Below, in pieces: positions 23,172-34,271 of a stretch of DNA of 64,000 nucleotides (position 1 is the stretch's first letter; every line of letters begins with the position of its first letter). The position numbers and the translations under genes are program-made. Source of the stretch: Codonopsis lanceolata (taxonomy: Eukaryota; Streptophyta; Magnoliopsida; Asterales; Campanulaceae); NCBI GenBank assembly GCA_013146195.2, contig CM028382.1, forward strand, positions 55,192,526-55,256,525, read 5' to 3'. The notes below the pieces were generated by a model, which was not told where the DNA came from, did no database searches, and saw only the letters and a program-made list of their open reading frames with translations.

Positions 23172-23179
23172 TATAAATA
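23172..23179 (+). promoter_or_regulatory. TATA box of the solo LTR
   Basis: TATAAATA lies 190 bases before the LTR end, in the position expected of the U3/R boundary of a plant LTR promoter. Activity unknown. Confidence 0.5.
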
Positions 23180-23538
23180 GAGGTCAAAACCTCATTTTAA
23201 TGGATCGATAATCATTTGATAGAATTCACTTGATTGAGAACATAGTGAGTACTAGAGAGAGAAGTCTCTGACGTCAGCCTTTGCCTCTTTCTCTTCGTCT
23301 GATCATTACTCTTTTAGGTTCTTTGATAGCAACGTGTCACGCCTAATTCTTTACATTCTACAAGAGTAATGCTAGGGTCACAAATATGGACACAAAATTA
23401 GTCGCAGTTGCCTAGTCTATTTTAAGACCACTTTCACCTATGATAGCAGAAAAGATCGTCACACCATAATTGAGATAAAATAAGGAAAAAGAAAAGGGCC
23501 ACCAAACAAAATAAGGTAGAGACAACTAACGATCACAC

Positions 23539-24208
23539 TAACCGAGGTATCTCCAAGCGATTGGGCACCATATTCACAATGTAGAGAGGATCAAGATTGC
23601 CAACAGTATGTTCCAATAACACACCTACCTGCCGATAAGATGAAAATATATGAGGACTAGCATAAGGAGCAATAAAAGTTGCTGATCATGGTCTCTTATG
23701 ATCTTTCTAATCTAGGAATGAGCCCAAAGTGTGTACCATTTTCAGGTTTGTTATAAGTTCCTCCCAAAGTTCATCATCATGCTGCATGCTCACAAATTCT
23801 ACAGCCTGCAGTTATGCTGCGTCAATTGAGAACATAAACGGAAATATAGATTTCAACCCCATAAAGAGGAATGATACGTACCTCTTCTATAGAGATTTCA
23901 ACCCCATAAAGAGGAATGATATGTACCTCTTCTATATCCCCTAGTTTATTTATGATAACTGCAAGGGCTTGCTTTGAGTTTCCCATTCTTCCAAGAATGA
24001 AAACCTGCTCTTTTAACAAATCTCTTCTAACGCAAACTTTGTAAGCCTGATAATAGTTTCAAGGAAAATCAATACAGCATAAAGCACAATTAATAAACTA
24101 TCGTAATTCTCGAATGTTCAGTTTGCAAACCTTCTTAAGCGTATAATGCTGACTACTACGAAGAAAAGGAAGCAGTATCTTTGGATCATAATCTAGATAA
24201 AACTTGAC
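23539..24208 (-). pseudogene. VPS41: VPS41 gene fragment, four exons
   Basis: Minus-strand fragment of the gene for VPS41, a subunit of the HOPS tethering complex acting in vacuolar fusion. Exon a (24208-24131): DYDPKILLPFLRSSQHYTLK. Exon b (24046-23937): AYKVCVRRDLLKEQ...FILGRMGNSKQALAVIINKL. Exon c (23805-23737): AVEFVSMQHDDELWEELI. Exon d (23628-23539): VGVLLEHTVGNLDPLYIVNM...LEIPRL. Splice signals are mostly kept. Exon c has lost several codons before the K-PEM position and would shift. These exons cover only ~115 residues of a ~950-residue protein; no earlier or later exons were found. The donor of exon b is duplicated. Confidence 0.9.
23849..23936. repeat. ~44-bp tandem duplication across a VPS41 splice donor
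   Basis: AGATTTCAACCCCATAAAGA...GGAATGATACGTACCTCTTCTAT occurs twice in a row, differing by one base (ATACGT/ATATGT). The unit ends in the last exon-b bases plus the GT donor, so the fragment has two potential donor sites. Confidence 0.9.
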
Positions 24209-24604
24209 CTGTATATATGAACAGGAGCATATAGTTAGGCTATGCAGTAACAAATGCATGAAGCTGTAGATATCCATCAAAGAAAATTTTGATTCTTTTG
24301 GTTGTTGTTTCTTTTTTTTCTTTTTCTTTTTTTTTTGGGGGGGGGGGGGGAGAGACACACAAAGAGAGTATCATCCATGTAACTATTCCATACAGAGACA
24401 GTTTTGAAACAAAACATGATGTTAAATATTAACAAAGCATAAACACATAGTCCAACATAGATAATTGAGCAAGTACAATTACATCAAAAACTAATAACAC
24501 GCATAAACAAGATAAGTTTGTCCAGCTGAATTATACACATACCATATGTGTATTTACTAATTAAGCTCATTAGATGTCTATAACATTACTCATAAAGCAT
24601 ACTA

Positions 24605-24739
24605 CTCCATCGGTCCCAAGAAAATAAATCAAGCATTGTAGGATTGTACTAGAATTATTACTACAATTTTAAGAAATAAGACTATTTTTTAAGATAAATT
24701 AAAGAGAAAAAAACATCAACTTTTTTTTAAAGGAGGGAG
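24605..24739. mobile_element. Stowaway-like MITE
   Basis: 135 bp between TA dinucleotides at 24603-24604 and 24740-24741. The left end is CTCCATCGGTCCCAAG and the right end GGAGGGAG, i.e. decayed Stowaway termini. Confidence 0.7.
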
Positions 24740-24807
24740 TACAAAACACCTTTAACACTTGCTCCTAAATAACACCATAGAAGTAGAACCCTATGAGAAC
24801 CAGATTG

Positions 24808-24925
24808 GTGAGCTGTTATTGGGCACACCCCAGTATTTTGAGTTCTGGTGGAAGGTAGGTGGCAAACTTTGTGGTTTGTAGTTGAAATGATCCAGCGTTT
24901 GCCCGTAATACTATATCCGGCCAGG
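24808..24925 (-). pseudogene. S28 serine carboxypeptidase (lysosomal Pro-X carboxypeptidase-like) gene fragment
   Basis: One open stretch on the minus strand reads QTLDHFNYKPQS, then NSKYWGVPNNSSPIWFS and a stop. This matches the conserved N-terminal part of plant Pro-X carboxypeptidase-like S28 peptidases (QTLDHFN then KYWGG-N-SAPI). The catalytic Ser, Asp and His lie much further on in the family and are absent. The middle (LPPTFHQ) departs from the family, consistent with small rearrangement. Confidence 0.75.
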
Positions 24926-25286
24926 AGTTGTATTTACGCCATCACCCCCATCGCCGTTTAAATTTACTGGTTACCCCTGAAATTCAAGGCATGAATTCCT
25001 GCTAGTAGGAAAACTTTATGAAAAACACACTCATATATATATCAGCTACTGCATATCATCAAGGAACTTTCATGATAACAGTCATGCTTAGAGGGCACTC
25101 TGCAAAAGCTGATTATAATATAATATCACAAGAAACTAACACAAATTATAAAACATAAGTAACAGAAAACAATGTATTGCAATTGTCTGGAACCTTAAAA
25201 TTACTACAAAGTTTTACTTGTCTTCTGGAATAAAGCATAAACTAAAATTTTGCATACTTACTACAAACGTCTGAAATCCTAAATGA
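24926..25286. other. 3' flank of the CACTA transposase gene
   Basis: AT-rich, non-coding. It should include the transposase 3' UTR on the minus strand. No CACTA terminus was found here. Confidence 0.4.
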
Positions 25287-28200
25287 CTATACATCTTTCC
25301 CTGTGTCTTTCTCAGCGTCCTCTGAGTTGCTACTGCAAGACTCAACTTTGTTTTCATTATTGTCATCGGATTCTGATTCAGATTCAGAATCATCATCGAC
25401 TTCCTCCTCATCTTCCTCCCAGCCCATGGACTCTGACTTACTACTACAAAACTCAACTTCGCATTCATTATTGTCATCGGATTCTGATTCAGAAACATCA
25501 TCGACTTCCTCTTCCTCCGACTCATCAACTTCAATCACTGCTAGTTGGCCTGGGCGGGGGGGAGGAGGTGGCAAATCAACTGGTAAAATTTCTTCCACTT
25601 CATATACATTTCGAGCCAGATGTTTAGCATCATCCAAGGGATGATTAGCTGATGAAACTTTAGGAGGCACCGGCATTTCATCCTCTTGATAGCATCCCTC
25701 CGATGGCGATTCTGTAGTTTTGTAGGACTTGTATGGTATGCCAATTGTGCTTCTAGCCTTAGTCTTCCAAACAGCCCACCATTCGCTAAACTCAACGCGC
25801 CGACAAGGGTAGGGTGTCTTGTATACTTGTTGTGCTTGTGATGCTAAGATGAACCCCTCGTAACCAATATGTTTGGACGATTCCTTTACATCGATGAGGT
25901 CAAATAAGCCATGCTTCTGAATACCTTGTTTAGCATCTTGCCAGTTGCAATTAAAGATGACAACGTTGTTGTTTCTGCCAAGATACTTCAACTCCATGAC
26001 TTCTTTCAGGACACCATAATACTCATCGTTTCCTTCAAGATGGACACCGCTATTCCAGGTTGATCTTGTCTCCCCGTAAGATTGGGTATAGAAGACGTAG
26101 CCATTAACGAAATATCCGTTGTATAAATTCACTTGAATGTACGGATCTGCAGCTAACAATTTTAGCCTAGCAGCTTTGGCATCATCAGGATGTTCTGATA
26201 TCTATAAAGCATATAACGGAATTATAATTATAAACATTCTAAAAGTGCACTTTTAAAAATGTATAAATAATTAAAGGAAACAGTGTTTACATATTTTTTT
26301 AGCCAGGAAGGAAATTCTTTCTCTGTCTTGCTATCGAGCAGTTCTGGAGATATATCTCCGGCTTCATCCTCAAAAATTCTGCATTAGGAGTGTTCAAGGA
26401 CAAATTATGCATGTTAACACAAATAGATAATACCTACAAATTAACTAAACATAAACTGATTTCTAACTTACTTTAGATAGTCCTCAACCTCAGGACAGTT
26501 AAGGAGAACAAAGACTACCGCTGCCTCATACTCCTTCAAGTTTAGCAGTCGCTTACCCACCCGTGTGCCAAGGAATCGACCAGGTGAAGAAAATACTGAG
26601 ATGCTTCCATTAGAGTCGGACTCTCCACTATCGCAATTACTTTCAACTCTAGCCAATCTTGTCTCAACTTCGGGATGAAAATATGTTCCAACAAACGCAA
26701 CAATTTCATCTATAATAACAGCCTCTGACATTGAGGCCTCAACCTTGGCTCTCTTACTCATCTTCCTTTTCAACCCACGTAGATACCTATAAATTTGTAG
26801 ATTACACCATTAATGTTAAAGAAGACCTTTAATTAATTATTGGAGATAAAAATAAAGTAAAATCAATGATCACCTCTTAAATGGAAACATCCATCTGTAC
26901 TGAACTGGACCCCCAACTCTAGCTTCATATGCCAAGTGGATCGGTAAATGCACCATAGAATCGAAAAACAAAGGAGGAAATATCTTTTCAAGTTTGCACA
27001 GTGTCACTACAATGCCCTCCTCCAGTTTTTTTATGTCATCAACACGCAGAGTGGTAGATGATAACGCCCTGAAAAACTCACTTAGCTCTGTTAAGGCCAC
27101 CCAAATATTATCAGGTAGCAAGTCCCTAAGCGCAATTGGGAGTAGCCGTTCGAGTAACAAGTGGCAATCGTGACTCTTCAATCCCTGAATCTTCCCCTCT
27201 TCTATATCCACACAGTTACCGATGTTAGACGCATAACCATCGGGAAGCCTTAAACTCTTGAACCATTTCAAGACGCTCTGTTTGTTCTCCTTAGTGAGCA
27301 CGTATGCAGCCACCGGTTTCATTGTTTTACCATTCACCTCAACCAACTCCAAGGCGGGCCGTCTGCAAATTTCCTCAAGGTCCATTCGACCTTTGACGGT
27401 ATCTTTAGTGGTGCTCTTAAAATCCATCAACGTGTTAAATACATTGTTAAACACATTCTTCTCAATGTGCATGACATCAAGGTTATGTCGAATCAAATTT
27501 GTCTTCCAATACGGCAACTCCCAAAATATACTCTTCTTAGTCCAGTTGTGTAAAGTCCCGTACCCTTGCACCCTATCCTTTGAAAACTTCTTCCCCCACC
27601 TAGTATCGAGCACTCTTGATACATCTCGAAGGACAACTTCACCACTCAAACGAAGAGGCGGCTTATCATGATCCAGCTTATTCTTACGAAACGCATTCTT
27701 TTGAGTCCTGAATGGGTGGTCCATTGGCAGAAATTGTCTATGGCAATCGAACCAACACGGTTTTCTAGAGTGCTTGAGCCTGAAAGACTTTGTATCACCC
27801 ATACAATATGGGCAAGCCAATTTCCCGTGCGTGCTCCAACCCGATAACATCCCATAGGCAGAGAAGTCATTAACTGTCCACATCAACGCAACTCTCATGT
27901 TGAAATTCTCTTGTTTGAACGCATCCCAGGTTTTGATTCCATTTTCCCAAAGCTTATTCAACTCATCCATCAAAGGTCGGAGATAGATGTCAATGTTCTT
28001 GCCGGGGCTCTTCAGTCCGGGAATGAATAGTGACAAAAACATATACGGATCACTCATACACAACCACGGAGGAAGATTGTAGACAGTGGCTATAACCGGC
28101 CAACAAGAGTTAGATTTAGCCTTAGGCCCAAATGGATTAAAACCAACGGAGCATATACATAACCTTATATTTCTAACTTCAGCAGCAAAGTCGGGATAAG

Positions 28201-29089
28201 TTGCATCAAAATGTTTCCAAGCTTGCCCGTCGGACGGATGAGTCAACATGCCCTTTTCCCGCAAACCTTCCTTATGCCAACGCATAGCTTCTGAAGTAGC
28301 TTTAGACGCGTACAAGCGTTGCAATCTTGGAATCAACGGCAAGTAACACAACTGCTTAAATGGTACATTCTTCTGATTCGAACTACCCCTCCGCTTTGGC
28401 TTATATCTGTTATGTCCACACACAGAACACTCTGTCTTGCTTGAATTTTCCTTGTAGAAAAGCATGCAATCATTCTTACATGCATCTATCTTCTCGTACG
28501 AAAGCCCAATTTGCCCCACCAACTTCTTTGTCTCATAAAAGTCAGTTACTAGTTTATTCCCCTTCGGCAACAATCCCTTAACTACTTTCAAGATCTGGTT
28601 ATAAGCAGACTGACTAAGATTGCAATCAGACTTGATGTTTAGCAACTCAGCCACAGCCTCAAACACCGTAATCTCACAACCAGGATAAAGCTTCTCCTTT
28701 GCACGGTCCATAACATTCTTGGCAGTAGGATTTGGTTCCTGTTCATCCCTAACCATATCTTCCATACGCTGAAATGTTCCTTCCTGAACAATCATAGGAT
28801 CATTATTGACGTTTGTCCGTATAATGGCTTGCTCTCCGTGAAATACCCACCGTTTGTACCCTGGTTGAAACCCGTGTTGCAGAAGGTGTTTCTGAGTAAC
28901 AATTATGTGCTGGAACTTCCGATTATGACACTTGAAGCATGGACACCTAATTTTTTGACCACTCATGTATCGAGGATTCGAGGTAGCAAAGTGAATAAAA
29001 TTCTTCAAACCTCTTCTAAACTCATCTGTAATACCCCTTTGGTTCGGCAACCTCCGATTATCCATCCAACTACGATCGTCGTTAGACAT
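25287..29089 (-). CDS. CACTA TNP2-type transposase, four exons, apparently intact (copy B)
   Basis: Nuclear DNA transposase of the CACTA (En/Spm) superfamily. I place the start at 29089 (MSNDDRSWM); an upstream in-frame Met at 29119 is less likely because a TGCAG acceptor-like site lies between. Exon 1 (29089 to about 26877) has the Transpos_assoc region (IRCPCFKC), the Transposase_21 core (VYNLPPWLCM, then GWSTHGKLACPYCMGDTKSF, later LDVMHIEKNVFN) and DUF4218 (LKSHDCHLLLERLLPIALRD). Exon 2 spans about 26789-26473, a short exon 3 about 26379-26292, and exon 4 about 26202-25287 with a DUF4216 region (KHGLFDLIDV, GYEGFILASQAQQVYKTPYP) and a long acidic tail. Boundaries have GT-AG signals and I found no stop in the joined frame, ~1,150 residues, a usual length for the family. 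It could be an active transposase source. Confidence 0.9.
25320..25535 (-). repeat. Duplicated acidic Ser/Glu/Asp tail in the transposase
   Basis: The C-terminus has two similar blocks, EEEEVDDVSESESDDNNE and EEEVDDDSESESESDDNNE, each followed by a Glu-Val-(E/F)-(F/S)CSS motif. The DNA repeats with a period of about 110-115 bp (GATTCTGATTCAGAA, TTATTGTCATCGGATTC). Acidic, low-complexity tails are likely disordered. Confidence 0.85.
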
Positions 29090-29180
29090 CACTCCTGCAT
29101 TTGAACGTATATTAAACACTACTGAAATTGAATCAATCTAATTGATCGATGTGAAATTAAAAATGCAATAATGCATGATG

Positions 29181-29700
29181 GAAAATGTAACCAAAATATC
29201 TCAGATATCAAAATACATTAGCATTTATAGAAGACAATAATGTTTTACAGTACACAAATCGAAATTGTCCAAACAGACAATTCAAGAACCAATAGTACAT
29301 GTTGACCACAACACGGACAAGAAGTATGTGTTGACCGCAACACCCACTAAAGATTCTCAAACAGATTTCTAAGCTTTAAGTTGCATGAATGAAACATTTA
29401 TCCAATTGTTGGTAAATGTTTCGAGAACCACAGTCTCTGTCAAATGTTTTAGATGCTTCAAACTCATGAAGGCTGCTACTTTCTATTTTTTTACTCTCTG
29501 CTACTTTTTAATAGAGTGAGTCTCGACAGAGAGAGTATAAATTAGCAACCTTCACGAGGATATTTTTGGAGGCGAGGAGTAGGAGAGTCCAACTCCTCAC
29601 TTCCGCCCAAATTACTTTATTATATTTGGGTTAGTGTTGGGGTTTAGGGTTCAAAGGTTATGGTTTAGGAATAGTGTTAGAGTTTAGGGTTTAAGGTACA
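29181..29700. repeat. Single copy B counterpart of the copy A 562-bp unit
   Basis: Matches 930-1450 and 1490-2010 of copy A (TCAAAATACATTAGCATTTA...CACGAGGATATTTTTGGAGG) with more substitutions and small indels. It shows that the unit was single before copy A duplicated it. Confidence 0.85.
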
Positions 29701-30230
29701 AGGGTTATGGTTTAGGGTTTAAAGGTTATGGTTTAGGGCTATGGTTAAGGTTAATGGTTATAAGATTTTGGGTTTAGGGTTAAGGTTAGGATTACGGGTT
29801 TATTGTTCACTGTTTAAAGTTTAAGATTTAAGGGTGGGGATTTAGGGTTTAGGGGTTTAGGGGTTTAGGGGTTTAGGTTTAAGGATTAGGATTTATAAGT
29901 ATTTAGTCATTTTGGGTACTTGATAAGTTGATTTATCACAAATTTAGGGTTAAGAGTTATCGTTAGGGTTTAATGGTTAGAGTAAATTAATTTAGGATTT
30001 AGTTAGAGTTTGAGGTCTAGGGTTATAATTTTAAAGGTTAGGATTTAAGATTTAAGGTTTAGGTTTAGCAAAATTTACCCTTTAACTCAACAAATTAGAT
30101 TGATATTAGTAGCTTTCTTTCTATAATTAATTAGGGATTAGAACAGAGTTTAGGATGTGGGGTTATAGTATTTGAGGTTAATTAATGATTAGGATTTAGG
30201 GATTAAGGTTTTGGGTTTACGATTCAACTT
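29630..30230. repeat. Degenerate telomere-like tract, copy B
   Basis: GGGGTTTAGGG, GGTTTAGGGTTTAAAGG and GGGGTTTAGGGGTTTAGG words, aligned with 1370-3170 of copy A without its SINE and MITE. Confidence 0.75.
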
Positions 30231-30251
30231 GAGTTTGAGGATAGATCATTA

Positions 30252-30865
30252 GAGCATTCACAGTAGTTGTACTCTAAAACACCCTCTATACAACCCCTAA
30301 ATCTATTTAGAGACCCTCTAAAAAAGTTTCAACTCCAATCAGCACCCTCTATAACCCACAAAATTAATGACATCATTAAACTAACAAACCTAACTATCAA
30401 TATATTTCCCTCTTTTTCATTTATATTTTCCTACTGCAATCAGAATAAAATATATATACTATAAGATATACATTATAAGAAAATATTATATGTTTTGATT
30501 ATTTCAATTACTTTTATTTAAATGAAATCGTGCCACGCTTTTTAATATTAATAATATACCCGTAATTTTAAGTTATAAATAATAGGAAAGGGGAATGATA
30601 AGTGCGAAAAACAAAAACACTAATTTAAAAGAAATGTGGAATGGAAGAAAATTGTGAAAGCATATCATCAAATGAGATGGGAAGATTATCCTCTACATAA
30701 AGATCACCAATAGGAAAAATACGGTGTTCGGTAAAACACACCCAATGTTTTGGAGGTGCATTAGCTAATTTTAAGGATAAGGTGTCCATTGTGGGTCTCA
30801 ATGGAGGTAAAAAACTCTAAAAAAGGGTTTTAGGGTGGTGGTAAAGGGAACCATTGTGAATGCTC
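30252..30865. mobile_element. Tourist-like MITE (PIF/Harbinger)
   Basis: 614 bp, left end GAGCATTCACAGTAGTT, right end AACCATTGTGAATGCTC, target duplication TTA at 30249-30251 and 30866-30868. Copy A at about 3180 has the uninterrupted sequence ATAGATCTTTATTGAG, an empty site. Members with GAGCATTCACA ends are non-coding. Confidence 0.9.
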
Positions 30866-31159
30866 TTATTGAGTTATATGATCAATTTAAGCAACTTATA
30901 GATCGATCCAATAATATATATGATTATCACATAAATAATGAGCGAGTTTGAACATATTAACAAAAAAATAACCCCAAGTAAAACTCATTCAAGTATAATC
31001 AATCAAAGTACGTTTAAAAAGTCAACACTGAAATTAACATCCTAGCATGTTAAGAAAACCTAATCTAAACATGAATTTAAGACATACAACAAAAGCAACT
31101 AGCATAGCGTGTCAACAAAGATATGAATGTTCTATTTCAATATAAGACATGTTAAAGAT

Positions 31160-31480
31160 AGGATTAATATATTTTTTGGTCCCTCGATTTTTTCAAAAAT
31201 ATTAGTTTGGTCCTAGTTTTTAAAACATATTCATTTGGTCCCTTAATTTGATTTTTTTGGTCAGATTCCCCCCTCATGCCGTTACCGTTACATTTTCAGT
31301 CCACTTTTTTACAAATAGACTACATTACCCTTACTAAAAAGTTTCTTATAGCTGACTTTTTAAGAAGTGCAAAATAGAAGGGGTTAGTAGTCAATTCAAT
31401 AATTTAATCATCTTCATCTTCAACCTTTTATAAACCTAAACCATGTATTATATTAAAGCACTCACCAAAGAGATAAAGAA
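31160..31480. other. Unclassified transposon-end-like sequence
   Basis: Repeated TTTGGTCC words (TTTTTTGGTCCCTCGATT, TTAGTTTGGTCC, TTTGGTCCCTTAATTTG) are common at the ends of some plant DNA-transposon derivatives. It replaces sequence present in copy A. No matching inverted end was found. Confidence 0.4.
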
Positions 31481-31989
31481 AAACTTTGTGAGACCAAAGG
31501 GAGAAAGGTTAGCTTCACAAAACCATGTCTTTAATTCAAAAAGGAGAACGGAACCAATTTATCCCCAGGAGTTGCATAGCAACTAGCTGCACAACCACCA
31601 TTAATGATGTCAAACTTTTGCCTAAGGCAGGCTGGAGATGGTCACCTACGGCACTTAGACTTACTCAAGAGTTTTTGCCATAATCAAAGCAAATTGTTTA
31701 AAGTGCTACTTGGAAAAGCATATTCTAAGATTCAATCTTAGTGCTTATAGCTTAGCCCAATTACCAATTTCAAGCCAAAATCAAACTGGCTTGCAAATCT
31801 TTGGGAAATAACTGTTTAAAAGGAAGCAAGAAAATTTGGTTCAGGGCTCCATTCCTAATTCTTAGACAGGTTGAAGGATATGGAGAATACAAACAATAAG
31901 CGTTTCCTTCGTGAAAAACCAATGATGCTATGATGGTTAGACCAAAGGAAGAGGATGCAAGTTACTTTCTTCCAGGCTGGTAGAAAGTC

Positions 31990-33869
31990 TTTCGATGTGA
32001 ACTACATCCAAGTAAGAATGGTCCGTGGTTCCAATGGCTGGAGCATAGCAGAGGTAGAGTACATAAAATAGATTTATCTTTAGATGAAGTGCTTTGGGTG
32101 TGTAAATGGATGGACAAGGCTTCTTCTATCAGAGAGGTATTCTGGAAGAAAAGAGCAGGGAAGCAGCACGAGGTGATGGTGGCAAAGGAATGGAACACCC
32201 ATGGTTTCTTCCTGTGCATATCAGCCAAAGGGATTGGAAGTCCCTCAAAGATTTTGCCAAAGATGGAGGGTGGGACATGGCAGCAGGTAAGGTTAGTAGA
32301 TTTGCTCTGTCAAAGCTTGATCCAGTAAGGCAGCCGAAGTCGTACAAAGAAGCAGTGGACATTCCTCTTTGGCCGGACTTAGAATTGGTTGTCTCTAAGA
32401 GAGTAGAGGGTATTAATTCCGACTTCGAGATAGATGAGGATTCTTGTGGGGACAATCTGGAATTCCTGGATAGGTGTCTTGTAGGGTGGGTGGGTGGGTA
32501 GCAGGGGCATGTCCAGTCCCGCGATGAAGTTCAACGATGGGTCACTTCTAAATGGAAGACTCCAGGTGGTGTTAGAGTGAAGGAGATGAGCGAGCCTTAC
32601 TTCCTTTTCAAATTCCCTTCCAAGGAAGAAGCTTCCAGAATTTTAAACGAGAGAGATGGGTTGATCAACCAAGCTCCATTGGTCCTTGATCATTGGAGTC
32701 CGACGGGGTGTTGCATAAGAAAGGATCGTAAACCGAAGGAAACCCTATGGGCCTCCCTCTTCACTTGTGGGGTAAGGAAGTTTTCAAGAGGCTTGGGCAA
32801 CTTCATGAGGGTTTCGTGACAGTAGATGAAGCTACCCAGAAGAGGACGGATATGAGATGGGCTCGTATCTTGGTGCAATATAGTGAGATTTTGCCGGCTT
32901 GCGTTCGTATTAAGACGGGGGAGAGTGTGTTCTCAGTTCCGATTTGGGCTGAAACTGGTGTTCTTCCATCGTCTTCGGTCGCAAGGTTGCGACGGCAAAA
33001 CTGGCAGTATTCCGACGGTTGCGATAGGTGGGGCGAATAACGGTGTTCATGCGCATAGTGGGGAATCAAAGAGCCCAGGTCAACGTATGTCTTCTGCAAG
33101 CGTAACGCCGGATACGCTCAGTAAAAGCTGGGGGAGCACGTGGGCTGCAGATAATTTGAATTTCAAAATCACTAATCGAAACGGTGGCGTTGGTAGTAGG
33201 GTTGGTCCTCAATTGAAGTTTAAACCTAAAAGTCACAACTGGGCTGAAAACGATAAAGGAGGGCAAAAAGTGGACAGAGGCCCACAGTGTAATGTAAAGC
33301 ACATGAAAGGAACTTGGGTGGCCTGCAATAAAAGGGAGAAGGAGTATGAGAAGAAACAGACTGGTGAGACCAATGGTGATAGGGCTGACTGCTCCTCAAG
33401 TCGGGGGATTCATGATACTAGGGGTGTCGGATTTGGGCATGTGCCCAGCGAAGGTGAAGCTTTTGGTGACCAGGGCCCATCATGCGCCCAAGGATCGCCT
33501 TCTGAATCAACTGATACTGCAATGAAACGAGGGCTTTTTAATTTTCAAGAAGACTGCGATAAGCAGTCAAGCGGGCAGCCAGATCTAGAAGAACAGAACA
33601 AGACCAATAAAGTCAACGGGATCCATGGGAAGAGACCGGCGGCGATGGAAGGTAAGGAAGGAGTCCATTACGATGAGAATGGGAGTAAAATATCTATCGT
33701 TGAGGAAGATCAGACACAGAGGTCGCATGATATGGATAGAGCTCTTGCAGTTAGAGAGCTCGAGGAGAGCGAAGAACTGAAGAAAGATGATTTTCCTCCT
33801 AGCGACGTACCCAAGGATAACTCGAAGGAAACAGATTTCCAAATGATTCGCAGATCCCCCCCCCCATGA
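31990..33869 (+). pseudogene. LINE B ORF1 (DUF4283-type nucleic-acid-binding protein) remnant
   Basis: The N-terminal region (DLSLDEVLWVCKWMDKASS, then EWNTHGFFLCIS) and the DUF4283-like part (RWVTSKWKTPGGVRVKEM, then FKFPSKEEASRIL, then LPLHLWGKEVFKRLGQ) are typical of plant L1 ORF1 proteins, which coat LINE RNA. A stop at about 32499 and frame changes near 32750 and 32890 break it. The remaining 328-codon stretch (32883-33869) is a low-complexity hydrophilic tail in which I see no CCHC zinc knuckle. Confidence 0.75.
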
Positions 33870-34271
33870 CGATAATACAAGGTTGAGTGGTACTAACAGC
33901 GAGGAAACGGAGGAGGTCATGTTCTGTAACCCAATTTCGATGGTCAGACCTGAGGAGGTTTTGGAAGCAAAGTTGCTGATGGGGATCCTAATAAAAAGAT
34001 GTCTGTTTGGGTGAGTGAGTAAGAAGGCTAAAGGTGTTGTGAATTATCTGGGTGCCTACTGTAAAGGCCATGAGGATAAAATTGTGGATATATTATTGGA
34101 AATGGAAAAAGGGAGGCTGTCGGTTAGTAAAAAGGTGGGAGCCAGTCGAAATAAGGCTCGGGGTTCAAAAAGCAGGGAGGTCAAAAATTTATATTGTGGC
34201 ATTAATTTTGATGGGGCTGCGGGAAGGGTAGACAAGAGTTCCGGGAAAGAAAAAATTAACTAGTTTGTGAT

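Larger units (their letters stand above)
21776..23362 (+). mobile_element. Solo LTR with nested hAT-like element
   Basis: Starts TGTAGTAGGGG and ends CATTCTACA (TGTAG/CTACA inverted ends), flanked by a perfect 5-bp target duplication AGAGT at 21771-21775 and 23363-23367. Without the 779-bp nested insertion it is ~808 bp long. It has a promoter-like TATAAATA at 23172. No internal retrotransposon region is attached, so it is a solo LTR left by recombination. Strand is set from the TATA box. Confidence 0.9.

Noticed and set aside
27258..27671. Plus-strand 137-codon ORF
   Set aside because: Antisense shadow of the CACTA transposase exon 1.
1..29180. Copies A and B as an assembly duplication
   Set aside because: They differ by substitutions and by independent TE insertions with their own target duplications.
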